Below are positions 18,144 through 27,773 of a stretch of 64,000 bases of DNA, piece by piece; position 1 is the first letter of the stretch, and each line of letters opens with the position of its first letter. The notes below the pieces were generated by a model. It ran no database searches. It worked only from the letters and a program-made list of their open reading frames with translations, and was not told the DNA's origin. A program made the position numbers and the translations under genes. The DNA comes from Sphingobacterium siyangense. Its GTDB lineage: Bacteria; Bacteroidota; Bacteroidia; Sphingobacteriales; Sphingobacteriaceae. The stretch spans positions 62,001 to 126,000 of the forward strand of contig NZ_VLKR01000014.1 in NCBI RefSeq assembly GCF_007830445.1, in the 5' to 3' direction.

Positions 18144-18479
18144 TTATTTCTTTACCAATACCTCTTGCTCAAACAGGATCCCATCCCAGCCATTTGTCCT
18201 AAATTGACGGATGTTCTGATGTCCCTCTCCCTCAGGATTATCGAGTACATTCTGATAATGCTCGGCAAAAAGGCGCAAAGTATCCTCCTGCGAAAGACCA
18301 TTCAACTTTGCAAAATAGAAAACTTTTGCACTGCCTTGATTTTCTTCTTTCGAATTTTTCAACGTCCCATTCTGAAATGCACTGGGACTATAGCTGTAAT
18401 GATCGGCAATATGAGTCAATACTTCCTGAAACTGTAATTCGCTTCCTTTTGATTTAATCAATAATTCTGCTGTATTCAT
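18144..18479 (-). CDS. HopJ type III effector-like family protein
   Basis: 111 residues. The conserved HopJ pattern is complete: F-x-E-V near residue 17, HYSYSPSAFQNG, GSAKVFYFAKLNGLSQEDTL, and GHQNIRQFRTNGWDGILF. Despite the name, the family is widespread in free-living bacteria and its function is not known. There is no signal peptide and no secretion system nearby, so an effector role is not supported here. Confidence 0.82.
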   Translation of the reverse strand: MNTAELLIKSKGSELQFQEVLTHIADHYSYSPSAFQNGTLKNSKEENQGSAKVFYFAKLNGLSQEDTLRLFAEHYQNVLDNPEGEGHQNIRQFRTNGWDGILFEQEVLVKK

Positions 18480-18557
18480 CTTGATGTTATACCTTTTAAA
18501 ATCTATTCTAATTTAATTTCTCAACCATAAACCTGAACGAACAGGCATTAAGCGCTC

Positions 18558-20396
18558 TTAAATAACTCCATGCAGCGAGCCTCCCTTTGCAGCAAGCTGA
18601 TCCACACGTCTTTCCACCGCTTCATCTTTAATCAAAGCCGGGGCATGGTGGGGTTTTGTCCGCGCATCAATAATCAGAGGACCTTCACAACCCCAATGTT
18701 TAAATGCTGTAAAACTATTTATTCCATAAATATCATACGCAGGATTACTCCGGGTAAACGTTGTCCAAACAAAGTTATTGACAGTAGCAGCGGTAAAGTT
18801 AGCATCATCGCATAAAACGATCAATGGAAAACCTTCCCAGGAGCTTGCAGCGGCAGCACGACACCATTCCGCCATAATTTTCGATTCATGCTCGTATGTG
18901 GAGAATGCCTGTCCATCTATCGCAATAACACCAGGTATGACAAATTTTGCCTGATTAAAAGGTCGTGGCAGCTCAAAATTGGCTGGCAATTCACGGCCCA
19001 ATGTTCTTTTCTTTGTACCAGCGGCAGCAAAAACCACCTTTGAACCGGCATTTAATCCATCGCCGGAATAATCTAAGGTATCAATAGTCGTATTGGTCTG
19101 AAAATGAACATCTCGAGTAAGGTCTATGCGTTCAAGGATATGCCCCAAAAAAGCCGGAATATCATAAATATCCAATTGCGGATTATCTTCATGTGCTGAA
19201 ATAAACAAATATTTAGCAAGGCTGAGCTGATTTTTACCCAGTATCTGATTGGCTATTGTTAAAATTTCCTGCGGTCGATCGACACGCTGATAAGGCGTAT
19301 ACCGTTCAGACCCTATTGCAAAAAGCAAGGGATGTACACCAGCCGCATCAACAGCATTAACGGCATGGAGACCCGAAATCTCCTTTGGAATAGCCGCACC
19401 CGTAATTTCATGGATTAAAGCACCAAAGCTAGTATCTTCCTGCGGGGGTCGCCCCACAACCGTAAAAGACCAAATTGGATTTTTCTTGTGGTACACATTA
19501 TGCACCTTCATCAAAGGAAACGGATGAGTTAAGCTATAATAGCCGATATGGTCCCCAAAAGGACCTTCCGGTTTATTTTCGTTGGGATAAACGGTACCTG
19601 TAATAACAAAGTCCGCATCCGCAGAGATACAAAAGCCTTCATCATCATAAAAATAGCGAAATCTTCTATTTCCCAATGCTCCGGCAAAGATCATCTCGGA
19701 GAGTCCTTCCGGTAGTGGCATTACTGCAGACAAGGGGTGGGCTGGAGGTCCGCCGACAAAAACACTCACCTTTAAAGGTTTACCGAGCGCGTTTGCCTTA
19801 GTTTGATGAACCCCGATACCACGATGTAATTGATAATGTAAACCAATCTCCTGATCGGGCAGATAATCATTCCCAGAAAGCTGAATCCGGTACATCCCCA
19901 AATTAGCCTGCATAATACCAGGTTTGGCAACATCTTCCGTATATACCTGCGGCATCGTCACAAAAGCGCCACCGTCCATTGGCCAGTTGACAATCTGCGG
20001 AAGTTTACTAATTGATGTTTTTCCGTGAAGTATGGGAGCCCCCGACTTTTTTTTCCAGGGCAAAGCTCCTAGGGCGGTCATCGATGAACCAATATATTGA
20101 AAGGGATTTTTCAGCACTGCGGCAGGATTCATCTTAACGTCCACCAATTTTTTCAGGTGATCCAACGAATCCCGAAACATAAACTTCGAACGATCCAGCG
20201 TTCCAAATAAATTAGATACAGCGGGAAACTCCGAACCTTTGATATTTTCAAAATACAATGCCGGTCCTTCAACATCAAATACCCGCATATGAATTGCAGC
20301 CATCTCCAGATACGGATCGACCTCTTCTTTGATCCGGATTAAATGGCCATGTTTTTCAAGATCCGCAACACATGCTTCTAAACTATTGTATCCCAT
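18558..20396 (-). CDS. UbiD family decarboxylase
   Basis: 612 residues, longer than E. coli UbiD and typical of the Bacteroidota members. The prenylated-FMN binding and catalytic region is recognisable: PEGPFGDHIGYYS carries the conserved Glu and the metal-binding segment, with YRIQLSGNDYLPDQEIGLHYQLHRGIGVHQ and FVGGPPAHPLSAVMPLPEG before it. The family decarboxylates aromatic or unsaturated acids and needs a UbiX flavin prenyltransferase, which is not in this window. A role in menaquinone or aromatic acid metabolism is possible. Confidence 0.88.
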   Translation of the reverse strand: MGYNSLEACVADLEKHGHLIRIKEEVDPYLEMAAIHMRVFDVEGPALYFENIKGSEFPAVSNLFGTLDRSKFMFRDSLDHLKKLVDVKMNPAAVLKNPFQYIGSSMTALGALPWKKKSGAPILHGKTSISKLPQIVNWPMDGGAFVTMPQVYTEDVAKPGIMQANLGMYRIQLSGNDYLPDQEIGLHYQLHRGIGVHQTKANALGKPLKVSVFVGGPPAHPLSAVMPLPEGLSEMIFAGALGNRRFRYFYDDEGFCISADADFVITGTVYPNENKPEGPFGDHIGYYSLTHPFPLMKVHNVYHKKNPIWSFTVVGRPPQEDTSFGALIHEITGAAIPKEISGLHAVNAVDAAGVHPLLFAIGSERYTPYQRVDRPQEILTIANQILGKNQLSLAKYLFISAHEDNPQLDIYDIPAFLGHILERIDLTRDVHFQTNTTIDTLDYSGDGLNAGSKVVFAAAGTKKRTLGRELPANFELPRPFNQAKFVIPGVIAIDGQAFSTYEHESKIMAEWCRAAAASSWEGFPLIVLCDDANFTAATVNNFVWTTFTRSNPAYDIYGINSFTAFKHWGCEGPLIIDARTKPHHAPALIKDEAVERRVDQLAAKGGSLHGVI

Positions 20397-20592
20397 ATAT
20401 TAAATCTGCTTCAACACGTTAATTCACAAATTTAACAGAATAATTTATTAAACAGGATATAAAGAAAAAACCTTTACCAATCTACTATCACACTCCCCTA
20501 CAATCGTATACAACCAACATAAGATGGCCAAAACACCCTAAAAGCAACGTTCAAACAAAACAAGCACATCGCGCAAGGGCTTCAGTAGCCCA

Positions 20593-21462
20593 CTAGGTAT
20601 CCATGCAGACATAGGATTTCAAAGGAGTAAATTCAAATGCCTGCACCCGTTGCCAAGTTGAATTATCTACATTTTTCTCATAATAAAGTACTCTTCTAAA
20701 TTCGTCGATATCTTCTTTATTGATATCATTCAACCTTGTCAGCAAGAGTTTAGCAAAAAATTTATTGACGCTAATTTCTCTCTTTTGACTCTCGGAAGTG
20801 CACTTAAGGAAATGGTAAAATAAGCCTCTAAATGTCATTTCTTCATTGCCGCCAAGGTAAATAATCTCTGATATAAAATTATTTTCCCAAGGCATTTCCC
20901 GCAGCCAGCGGTATACATCGAGCAAAGGCAGCGGTCGAAACTTCAGCGAAGCGACCCAGTTCCAATAAAATATGGTCTGCCGTTTGGCAAGTTTCGCAAA
21001 TATCCGATTTAAAACACTCTCTTTCCCGATCACGCTACTTTTAATCACAATGGTATATTGGACACGTAAGTTCTCCAGTAGATCACGTACAGGCTCCAAG
21101 AAATGTTCATCCATTAGCCTTGCGACATAAATGACACGATTATTTCCGCCACGTTTACAAATTTCCACGAAATTGCGCAGACCAAGCAATTCAAGCTGAA
21201 GCTGTATATCGTTATCGAGTGAAGGAACTTGTGTAAAATAAATCCCAAAATTGAGATCAGCAATTTGAAAACGCTCGAAAGCTTCTCCTTTCCGTAGCAG
21301 GTCCAATTCAAAAAGCTTTGCCGTTACCTTTTCTTTTACTATTTTATTAAAAAGGGATAAGTTGCGCACTAATCCCGTCACATCAAAATCGCTGGATTGC
21401 AAATAACAGGATGCCCGTCGTCCCAAATAGGTATTTAGCCCGCTGATTAAAACCTTTTTCAT
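20593..21462 (-). CDS. Atypical SDR / NAD(P)-binding-like protein
   Basis: 289 residues. The first strand-turn-helix (KKVLISGLNTYLGRRASCYLQ) resembles the NmrA/atypical SDR dinucleotide-binding start, though the usual TGxxGxxG is reduced to a G-x5-G form. YFTQVP and VIYVARLMDEHFLEPVRD match the later core strands, and the rest is typical of YbjT-like proteins. No catalytic YxxxK is seen, so it may be a sensor or scaffold and not an enzyme. It is divergent from the photolyase homologue. Confidence 0.65.
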   Translation of the reverse strand: MKKVLISGLNTYLGRRASCYLQSSDFDVTGLVRNLSLFNKIVKEKVTAKLFELDLLRKGEAFERFQIADLNFGIYFTQVPSLDNDIQLQLELLGLRNFVEICKRGGNNRVIYVARLMDEHFLEPVRDLLENLRVQYTIVIKSSVIGKESVLNRIFAKLAKRQTIFYWNWVASLKFRPLPLLDVYRWLREMPWENNFISEIIYLGGNEEMTFRGLFYHFLKCTSESQKREISVNKFFAKLLLTRLNDINKEDIDEFRRVLYYEKNVDNSTWQRVQAFEFTPLKSYVCMDT

Positions 21463-21925
21463 TCGTATTCTCTATTTTTATGGCTATGAAACCATCGCGA
21501 TTTAATGATTCGTTCTCACGATCGTGAGCCATTAAATAAGATCGTTTCTTCCTAGTCGCTGTATTTATGTATTACCCTTTCAATCGCTTAAACGAACAAA
21601 ATCCCTAGGATAGTTTCATTGGTGATGCAGCTATCTTTTCCATGTTTTTCTTACGCTTTTAATCTGTTACTCTGATCGTCTCAAGAGCAACTGCAATAAC
21701 CTACAAATATCATAATTCCCTGATTTTAGAACAGAGAAACATCAAATAAGTTTAACACTATTTTTATTTTTTCCTAACCAAAATATAGTAAACCATCCAA
21801 ACAAGTACCGTCATTGTCCTTTTTTTGTCAATTCGCGCATAAATACTTTCAGGAACACAATATCCTTATATATTTGTAAATCTTCTGAAAATAGGCTGCA
21901 CTAAAAAGTATTTATCTTCACCTCT
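21463..21925. other. 463-bp divergent intergenic region
   Basis: No supported gene. It separates the atypical SDR and the photolyase homologue and contains a perfect palindrome at 21515-21528. A weak box TTATCTTCAC lies about 15 bases before the photolyase start. Confidence 0.7.
21515..21528. promoter_or_regulatory. Perfect 14-bp palindrome, candidate operator
   Basis: CTCACGATCGTGAG is fully self-complementary. It is flanked by ATTTAATG (21500-21507) and CATTAAAT (21530-21537), also inverted but not symmetric about the centre. It lies 53 bp upstream of the atypical SDR start, a natural position for a dimeric regulator. Confidence 0.45.
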
Positions 21926-23200
21926 ATGGACAAAAGGGCTACAATGATCTGGTTTAGAAATGATTTAAGACTTCATGACAATGAAGTATTTTATCAAGCT
22001 TCTGAAAAAAGTTCATTTATCATCCCGGTATACTGTTTTGATCCCCGATATTTCGACCGCAATCAATTTGGCACCTTAAATACCGGTGTTTTACGGGCGG
22101 CCTTTGTCATCGAAGCCGTGACCGCTTTAAAAGAAAAATTAAAGAGCCATGGTAGCGACTTATTAACTTATATTGGCAAGCCTGAAGATATTATCCCAAG
22201 AATAGCACAAAAATACCAAGTCAACGAAGTTTATCACCACCGCGAAGTGGCACTTCGGGAGACTTCTATATCGGAAAAAGTAGAAAGTGAGCTTTGGAGC
22301 AGTAAAATAAATTTGCGTCATTTCATTGGCCATACCCTGTACCACAAAGAAGACCTCCCTTTCCCTATTAAAGATATACCCAATGGTTTTTCTATTTTCA
22401 AGAAAAAAGTTGAGCGGGAAAGTCTAGTTCGGCAACCAATCCCATTTCCGACCAATTTCCTTACCCCTCCCCATCTCGAGGACACCAAAATCCCTTCATT
22501 AAAAGATTTAGGCTATTCAGAGGAGGAGATCAAATCTGTTGATGACATCTATATTCTCGGTGGCGAAGACACAGCGCTTAGTATTATGCATGCGGTATTG
22601 TCAACCTATCCGGAAACGGACCAGGACCCCTTGATTCTAGGGCCTTTTATAGCTTCAGGTGCCTTGTCACCTATTTTACTCTATAACAATATCAAAAAAC
22701 TTGGTGAAGGTAAAAAGGACAAACGATTTGAAAAAATTGTCGACATTCTTCTTTGGCGCGATTATTTTAGGTTTATGCTTAAAAAATATCCGAATATATT
22801 TTTTAAGCCACAGGGCACTAAAAACAGCTCCCATCAGGATCATCCGACCTTAGAAGGAAATGAGGAATTATTTGAAAAATGGAAATCGGGCCATACAGAA
22901 CATGATTTTATAAACAGTGTGATGGTCCAATTACAGAAGACCGGCTATATCCCCTATCAAGCACGCCTAATCGCGGCCAGCTATTTAGTTCATGAGTATC
23001 AGGTAAACTGGCTTCGTGGCGCCTCCTGGTATGAGGAACATCTATTAGACTATTCTCCGGCAACGGTTTATGGACAGTGGTCTCATATTGCCGGGGTTGG
23101 GACAAGTGAAAAAGACAATAAAGCACTGGATTGGCAAAAATTGATCAAAACTCATTTCCCAAATGGACTTCCAAAACTGGAGGAAATACTGGTTAAATAA
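21926..23200 (+). CDS. Cryptochrome/photolyase family protein, CRY-DASH-like
   Basis: 424 residues. The N-terminal alpha/beta antenna domain starts WFRNDLRLHDNEVF and has the FDPRYF segment typical of CRY-DASH. The helical FAD domain includes LLWRDYFRFMLKKYPN and the C-terminal LRGASWYEEHLLDYSPA...GQWSHIAGVGT block. The FAD-contact segment that is usually SNRxRQ reads PYQARL here, so it is a divergent branch. The family repairs UV pyrimidine dimers, often in single-stranded DNA, or acts as a blue-light sensor; which one applies is not clear. Confidence 0.85.
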   Translation: MDKRATMIWFRNDLRLHDNEVFYQASEKSSFIIPVYCFDPRYFDRNQFGTLNTGVLRAAFVIEAVTALKEKLKSHGSDLLTYIGKPEDIIPRIAQKYQVNEVYHHREVALRETSISEKVESELWSSKINLRHFIGHTLYHKEDLPFPIKDIPNGFSIFKKKVERESLVRQPIPFPTNFLTPPHLEDTKIPSLKDLGYSEEEIKSVDDIYILGGEDTALSIMHAVLSTYPETDQDPLILGPFIASGALSPILLYNNIKKLGEGKKDKRFEKIVDILLWRDYFRFMLKKYPNIFFKPQGTKNSSHQDHPTLEGNEELFEKWKSGHTEHDFINSVMVQLQKTGYIPYQARLIAASYLVHEYQVNWLRGASWYEEHLLDYSPATVYGQWSHIAGVGTSEKDNKALDWQKLIKTHFPNGLPKLEEILVK

Positions 23201-23348
23201 ATCTTCGGCAGAAATAAATAATTCCAATAGAAAATAAATTTGTAGTACGCTAGAAGCCCTTTTTAAATCATGCTAAAAATGTTAAGAATTGGATAGATTT
23301 ATTGATTAAATAATTCAATTTCAGTATTAGAAACTCTTTTTTTATTCA

Positions 23349-23356
23349 TAACTTTG
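23349..23356 (+). promoter_or_regulatory. Bacteroidota -7 box of sucA
   Basis: TAACTTTG matches TAnnTTTG exactly and ends 25 bases before the sucA ATG. Confidence 0.7.
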
Positions 23357-23381
23357 ACAAATTTCATAGTTTTAATTGTAA

Positions 23382-26123
23382 ATGGACAATCTGACATATT
23401 TGAGTAATGCTGATTCGGCTTATGTCGATGGCTTATATCAATCGTACAAGCAAGATCCCCAATCGGTAGATTTCGGATGGCAAAAATTCTTTGAAGGTTT
23501 TGATTTCGGTCAAAATGCTGGTGGAACAACAAGTTCAGTAGGCGAAGCTACTCCTGAGCACGTATTGAAAGAAATCAATGTGCTGAACATGATCAATGGC
23601 TACCGTGACCGTGGCCACCTATTCACACACACTAACCCTGTTCGTGAGAGACGTAAATACTATCCTGGCAAGGAATTAGAAACGTTTGGTCTTGCTGAAG
23701 CAGACATGAACACCGTTTTTAATGCAGGTGTTGAAGTCGGTTTAGGTCCAGCAACATTAAAAGACATCCGTCAATTGGTGGAGGATACTTACTGCCGTTC
23801 TATTGGTGCAGAATTCAAATATATCCGTAACCCAGAAAAAATTAAATGGTTACAGGACCGTATGGAAGCGGACCGTAACATGCCAAAATTCTCTTTGGAC
23901 ACAAAAAAGAGAATTTTAAACAAATTAAACCACGCCGTTGTATTCGAAAACTTTTTAGGCACTAAGTTTTTAGGTCAAAAACGTTTCTCATTGGAAGGCG
24001 CAGAAAGTTTAATCCCAGCATTAGATTCAGTCATTGAAAAAGGTGCAGAAATCGGTATCCAGGAATTTGTTATCGGTATGGCTCACCGTGGCCGTCTGAA
24101 TGTATTGACTAATATCATGGGTAAATCTTACAAATCAGTATTCTCTGAATTTGAAGGTAAGACTTACGCTGATGATCCTGAAGTAAACTTTGGTGGTGAC
24201 GTAAAATACCATTTGGGCTTTTCATCTGAGGTCAAAACAAACGATGGCAAATCTGTCCACTTAAGTTTGGCTCCGAACCCTTCGCATTTGGAAACTGTAG
24301 ATCCAATCGTTGAAGGTATGGTCCGTTCTAAGATTGATTTCAAATACGAAGGCGACTCTTCTAAAATTGCACCGATCATCATTCACGGTGACGCAGCAAT
24401 TGCTGGACAAGGTGTAGTCTACGAAGTAACCCAAATGTCCAAACTCGATGGTTACAAAACTGGCGGTACGGTACATATTGTCATCAACAACCAGATTGGA
24501 TTTACAACGAACTACAAGGATGCGCGTTCTGGAACATACTGTACAGACGTTGCAAAAATCACTTCTTCACCCGTGTTCCATGTGAACGGTGATGATGCTG
24601 AAGCGGTAGTTTATGCAATTAATTTAGCGGTTGAATACCGTCAAAAATATAAAACAGACGTATTTATCGATCTGTTATGTTATAGAAGATTTGGACACAA
24701 TGAGGCTGATGAACCAAAATTCACGCAACCATTGTTGTATAAAATCATCGAAAAACATCCGAACCCGAAAGAAGTTTACGCTAAAAAATTAATTACTGAA
24801 GGAAGTATTGACGAGGCGTATTCTAAAAATATCGAGAAAGAATTTAAAGCTGAATTGCAAACTAAATTTGAGGAATCTAAAACAGTTGAGGTATTGACTG
24901 AAGAGATCCCGATGTTTAAAGGTGCATGGGAAGGATTGCGTCCTGCTAAAAAAGGTGAAGTATTAACAACTTCGGATAAAACGAAAGTTGCAAAAGATCT
25001 ATTCTTAAAATTAGCGAAAGAAATCACAACCTTACCTTCGGACAAAAAATTCTTCCGTAAGATTACACGTTTGTTTGAAGATCGTGCCAAAATGATCACT
25101 GCTGATTCATACGATTGGGCAATGGGCGAATTGATGGCCTACGCGACATTATTGGATCAAGGTAACCGTGTACGTATCTCGGGTCAGGATGTACAACGTG
25201 GAACATTCTCACACCGTCATGCGGTATTGACGCTTGAAGATTCGGAAGAGAAATATGTTCCTTTAGCCAATATTAAAGGTGGCGATAAATTCTCTATCTA
25301 CAATTCGTTACTTTCAGAATATGCTGTTTTGGGTTTTGAATATGGTTATGCATCTTCTAATCCAAATTCGTTGACAATCTGGGAAGCTCAATTCGGAGAT
25401 TTCTATAACGGTGCTCAAATTATCGTTGATCAATATTTATCGAGTGCAGAGACAAAATGGAAACGTTCTAACGGTTTAGTTATGATGCTTCCTCATGGTA
25501 TGGAAGGTCAAGGTCCTGAGCACTCTTCAGCACGTATCGAAAGATTCTTAGAGTTATGTGCAGATGAGAATATGATCTTAGCAAACTGTACTACTCCGGC
25601 TAACTATTTCCACTTGTTGCGTCGTCAACTTGTACGTGAGTTCCGTAAACCATTGGTTGTATTTACGCCAAAATCATTGTTGCGCCACCCTAAAGTGGTA
25701 TCACCGTTGAAAGATTTTACAGAAGCTGCTTTCCAAGAGGTAATTGATGATGCAAATGTTGCGGCAAAAGACGTTAAACGCGTGTTATTCTGTTCGGGTA
25801 AAGTTTACTACGACTTATTAGAAAAACAAGAAACGGACAAACGCAAAGATATCGCTATCGTCAGATTGGAACAATTATTCCCAATTCCTACAGAGCAATT
25901 GAAAGCAATCCGTAAAAAATACAACAAGGCAAAAGAATTTGTTTGGGTTCAGGAAGAAAATGAGAACATGGGAGCATGGTCTTACTACTGCCGTAAACTA
26001 ATGGGTACTGAGATTGCATTTACAGGTTTTGTTGCCCGTAAAGAAAGTGGAAGTACAGCTACGGGTTACATGAAACAACACGTTGCGCAACAAGCAGAAA
26101 TCTTAAATAAATCATTCGAATAA
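23382..26123 (+). CDS. sucA: 2-oxoglutarate dehydrogenase E1 component
   Basis: 913 residues, standard length. The N-terminal YVDGLYQSYKQDPQSVDFGW is the E2-contact arm, MAHRGRLNVL and HGDAAIAGQGVVYE are the core substrate and thiamine diphosphate region, and RRFGHNEADEP is the conserved downstream block. In the cytoplasm it decarboxylates 2-oxoglutarate in the TCA cycle and passes the succinyl group to the E2 lipoyl domain. sucB follows after 63 bp, as in most bacteria; the E3 gene is not in the window. Confidence 0.97.
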   Translation: MDNLTYLSNADSAYVDGLYQSYKQDPQSVDFGWQKFFEGFDFGQNAGGTTSSVGEATPEHVLKEINVLNMINGYRDRGHLFTHTNPVRERRKYYPGKELETFGLAEADMNTVFNAGVEVGLGPATLKDIRQLVEDTYCRSIGAEFKYIRNPEKIKWLQDRMEADRNMPKFSLDTKKRILNKLNHAVVFENFLGTKFLGQKRFSLEGAESLIPALDSVIEKGAEIGIQEFVIGMAHRGRLNVLTNIMGKSYKSVFSEFEGKTYADDPEVNFGGDVKYHLGFSSEVKTNDGKSVHLSLAPNPSHLETVDPIVEGMVRSKIDFKYEGDSSKIAPIIIHGDAAIAGQGVVYEVTQMSKLDGYKTGGTVHIVINNQIGFTTNYKDARSGTYCTDVAKITSSPVFHVNGDDAEAVVYAINLAVEYRQKYKTDVFIDLLCYRRFGHNEADEPKFTQPLLYKIIEKHPNPKEVYAKKLITEGSIDEAYSKNIEKEFKAELQTKFEESKTVEVLTEEIPMFKGAWEGLRPAKKGEVLTTSDKTKVAKDLFLKLAKEITTLPSDKKFFRKITRLFEDRAKMITADSYDWAMGELMAYATLLDQGNRVRISGQDVQRGTFSHRHAVLTLEDSEEKYVPLANIKGGDKFSIYNSLLSEYAVLGFEYGYASSNPNSLTIWEAQFGDFYNGAQIIVDQYLSSAETKWKRSNGLVMMLPHGMEGQGPEHSSARIERFLELCADENMILANCTTPANYFHLLRRQLVREFRKPLVVFTPKSLLRHPKVVSPLKDFTEAAFQEVIDDANVAAKDVKRVLFCSGKVYYDLLEKQETDKRKDIAIVRLEQLFPIPTEQLKAIRKKYNKAKEFVWVQEENENMGAWSYYCRKLMGTEIAFTGFVARKESGSTATGYMKQHVAQQAEILNKSFE

Positions 26124-26137
26124 AAACAATTTAAAAT

Positions 26138-26167
26138 CAATTGCGTCTTATCTATAGGACGCAATTG
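26138..26167. promoter_or_regulatory. Hairpin in the sucA-sucB gap
   Basis: CAATTGCGTC at 26138-26147 pairs perfectly with GACGCAATTG at 26158-26167 around a 10-base loop. There is no T tract. It could tune the E1:E2 ratio through mRNA processing or partial termination. Confidence 0.55.
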
Positions 26168-26186
26168 TCAATAAAGAACATTATAT

Positions 26187-27428
26187 ATGAGCTTAGAAAT
26201 TAAAGTACCAACCGTAGGTGAATCAATCACGGAGGTAACCTTATCACAATGGTTGAAACAAGATGGCGATTATGTGGAGATGGATGAAAACATCGCCGAA
26301 CTGGAATCAGACAAAGCAACGTTTGAATTACCAGCTGAAAAAGCGGGTATCTTAAGAATCATTGCACAAGAAGGTGATACTTTAGAAATCGGTGCTGTTG
26401 TTTGTACAATTGAAGAAGGCGCTGCTCCTGCCGGTGGTTCAGCTCCAGCTGCTGCTCCTGCTGCAGAAGCGTCAAATGCAGCTCCAGTTGCGGCTGCCGC
26501 TGCAAAAGATGAAGATCCAGATAGCTATGCTGCTGGTACAGCTTCTCCTGCTGCTGCAAAAATCTTAAGAGAAAAAGGAATTGATCCTTCTACAATAAAA
26601 GGAACAGGTAAAGAAGGACGCATCACAAAAGAAGATGCCGAAAAAGCTCAACCTGTTGCTAAAGCAGCTGCACCAGCAGCAAAACCTGCCGCTGCTCCTG
26701 CTGCGACAGTTGCTCCGGTAGCGGGCTCTAGAAACGAACGTCGTGAGAAATTATCTTCATTACGTAAAACAATCGCAAAACGCTTAGTTGCCGTTAAAAA
26801 CGAAACGGCGATGTTGACAACATTCAATGAAGTCAATATGCAGCCGATCATGGATCTTCGTGCTAAATATAAAGATACCTTTAAAGAGAAATTTGGAATC
26901 GGTCTTGGCTTCATGTCATTCTTTACAAAAGCAGTAACAACTGCATTAGCTGAATGGCCTGCCGTGAATGCACGTATCGAAGATAACGAGATTGTATATT
27001 CTGATTTCGCAGATATTTCAATCGCGGTTTCTGCCCCTAAAGGTTTAGTTGTTCCGATTATCCGTAACGCTGATGCAATGTCATTGGAACAAATCGAAAA
27101 AGCAATCGCTGCACTTGCCGTTAAAGCGCGTGACAACAAATTAACGATTGACGAGATGACTGGTGGTACATTTACAATTACCAACGGTGGTGTATTCGGA
27201 TCAATGATGTCTACACCAATCATCAATGCTCCACAATCCGCAATCTTGGGTATGCACAACATCATCCAACGTCCTATTGCTGAAAATGGCCAAGTGGTGA
27301 TCCGTCCAATGATGTATATTGCACTTTCTTATGATCACCGCATCATCGATGGTCGTGAATCAGTAAGCTTCTTGGTTCGTGTAAAACAATTATTGGAAGA
27401 TCCAGCTCGTTTATTGTTGGGTGTTTAA
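26187..27428 (+). CDS. sucB: 2-oxoglutarate dehydrogenase E2, dihydrolipoyl succinyltransferase
   Basis: 413 residues. Lipoyl domain 1-78 with the lipoylated Lys43 in ESDKATFE, an Ala/Pro-rich linker at about 85-115, the peripheral subunit-binding domain ([18 protein letters not shown]) and a second linker, then the catalytic acyltransferase domain with YDHRIIDG near the C-terminus. It transfers succinyl to CoA. It is cotranscribed with sucA and ended by a strong terminator. Confidence 0.97.
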   Translation: MSLEIKVPTVGESITEVTLSQWLKQDGDYVEMDENIAELESDKATFELPAEKAGILRIIAQEGDTLEIGAVVCTIEEGAAPAGGSAPAAAPAAEASNAAPVAAAAAKDEDPDSYAAGTASPAAAKILREKGIDPSTIKGTGKEGRITKEDAEKAQPVAKAAAPAAKPAAAPAATVAPVAGSRNERREKLSSLRKTIAKRLVAVKNETAMLTTFNEVNMQPIMDLRAKYKDTFKEKFGIGLGFMSFFTKAVTTALAEWPAVNARIEDNEIVYSDFADISIAVSAPKGLVVPIIRNADAMSLEQIEKAIAALAVKARDNKLTIDEMTGGTFTITNGGVFGSMMSTPIINAPQSAILGMHNIIQRPIAENGQVVIRPMMYIALSYDHRIIDGRESVSFLVRVKQLLEDPARLLLGV

Positions 27429-27450
27429 ACCGCAATAAAATTGGAAATAT

Positions 27451-27488
27451 AAAAAGACCTATGCTTTGCGGCATAGGTCTTTTTTTTA
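27451..27488 (+). terminator. Terminator of sucAB
   Basis: AAAAAGACCTATGC pairs with GCATAGGTCTTTTT around a six-base loop, followed by more T. Confidence 0.92.
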
Positions 27489-27773
27489 TGAAAGAGTGTC
27501 CTATTATTGGCCAGAAAGAACCTTCAGTTCGCTTCCATTGCTGTGGGTGCCTGCGAAATCATGAAGGTTTTTATTGACATCGGAATAGAAACAATATACT
27601 TGACAAATATGAATCGGAGGTAGACGAATATGAATCGCCTTTTTAATTTCTCCCTTTTAATTTTTACTTTCATCTTGTTAAATATCAAGCATATCCTAAT
27701 ATACAGCCGCCCCTGTCATTTAAAGGCCGAATGCGAATATGAAACTTGATATTAAGCAGACAATATCAAGCAA
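27489..27773. other. 285-bp intergenic region with a dispersed repeat
   Basis: Holds repeat copy 1 (27496-27571). Farther on, an ATG at 27630 opens a 39-codon frame ending at 27749, preceded by GGAGGT; it begins MNRLFNFSLLIFTFILL and could be a small hydrophobic peptide, but nothing else supports it. Confidence 0.6.
27496..27571. repeat. Dispersed intergenic repeat, copy 1
   Basis: Nearly the same as 56563-56641. The shared core runs from the CCAGAAAG block through GCTTCCATTGCTG to ATCATGAAGGTTTT. Inverted ends AACCTTCA (27519-27526) and TGAAGGTT (27562-27569) can form a hairpin. It lies right behind the sucB terminator. Confidence 0.85.

Noticed and set aside
18144..18479. HopJ-like gene as a type III effector
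   Set aside because: No secretion system or chaperone nearby, and the family is common in non-pathogens.
27630..27749. 39-codon frame with a GGAGGT before it
   Set aside because: Short, AT-rich, and SD sequences are not a reliable sign in this phylum; no further evidence.
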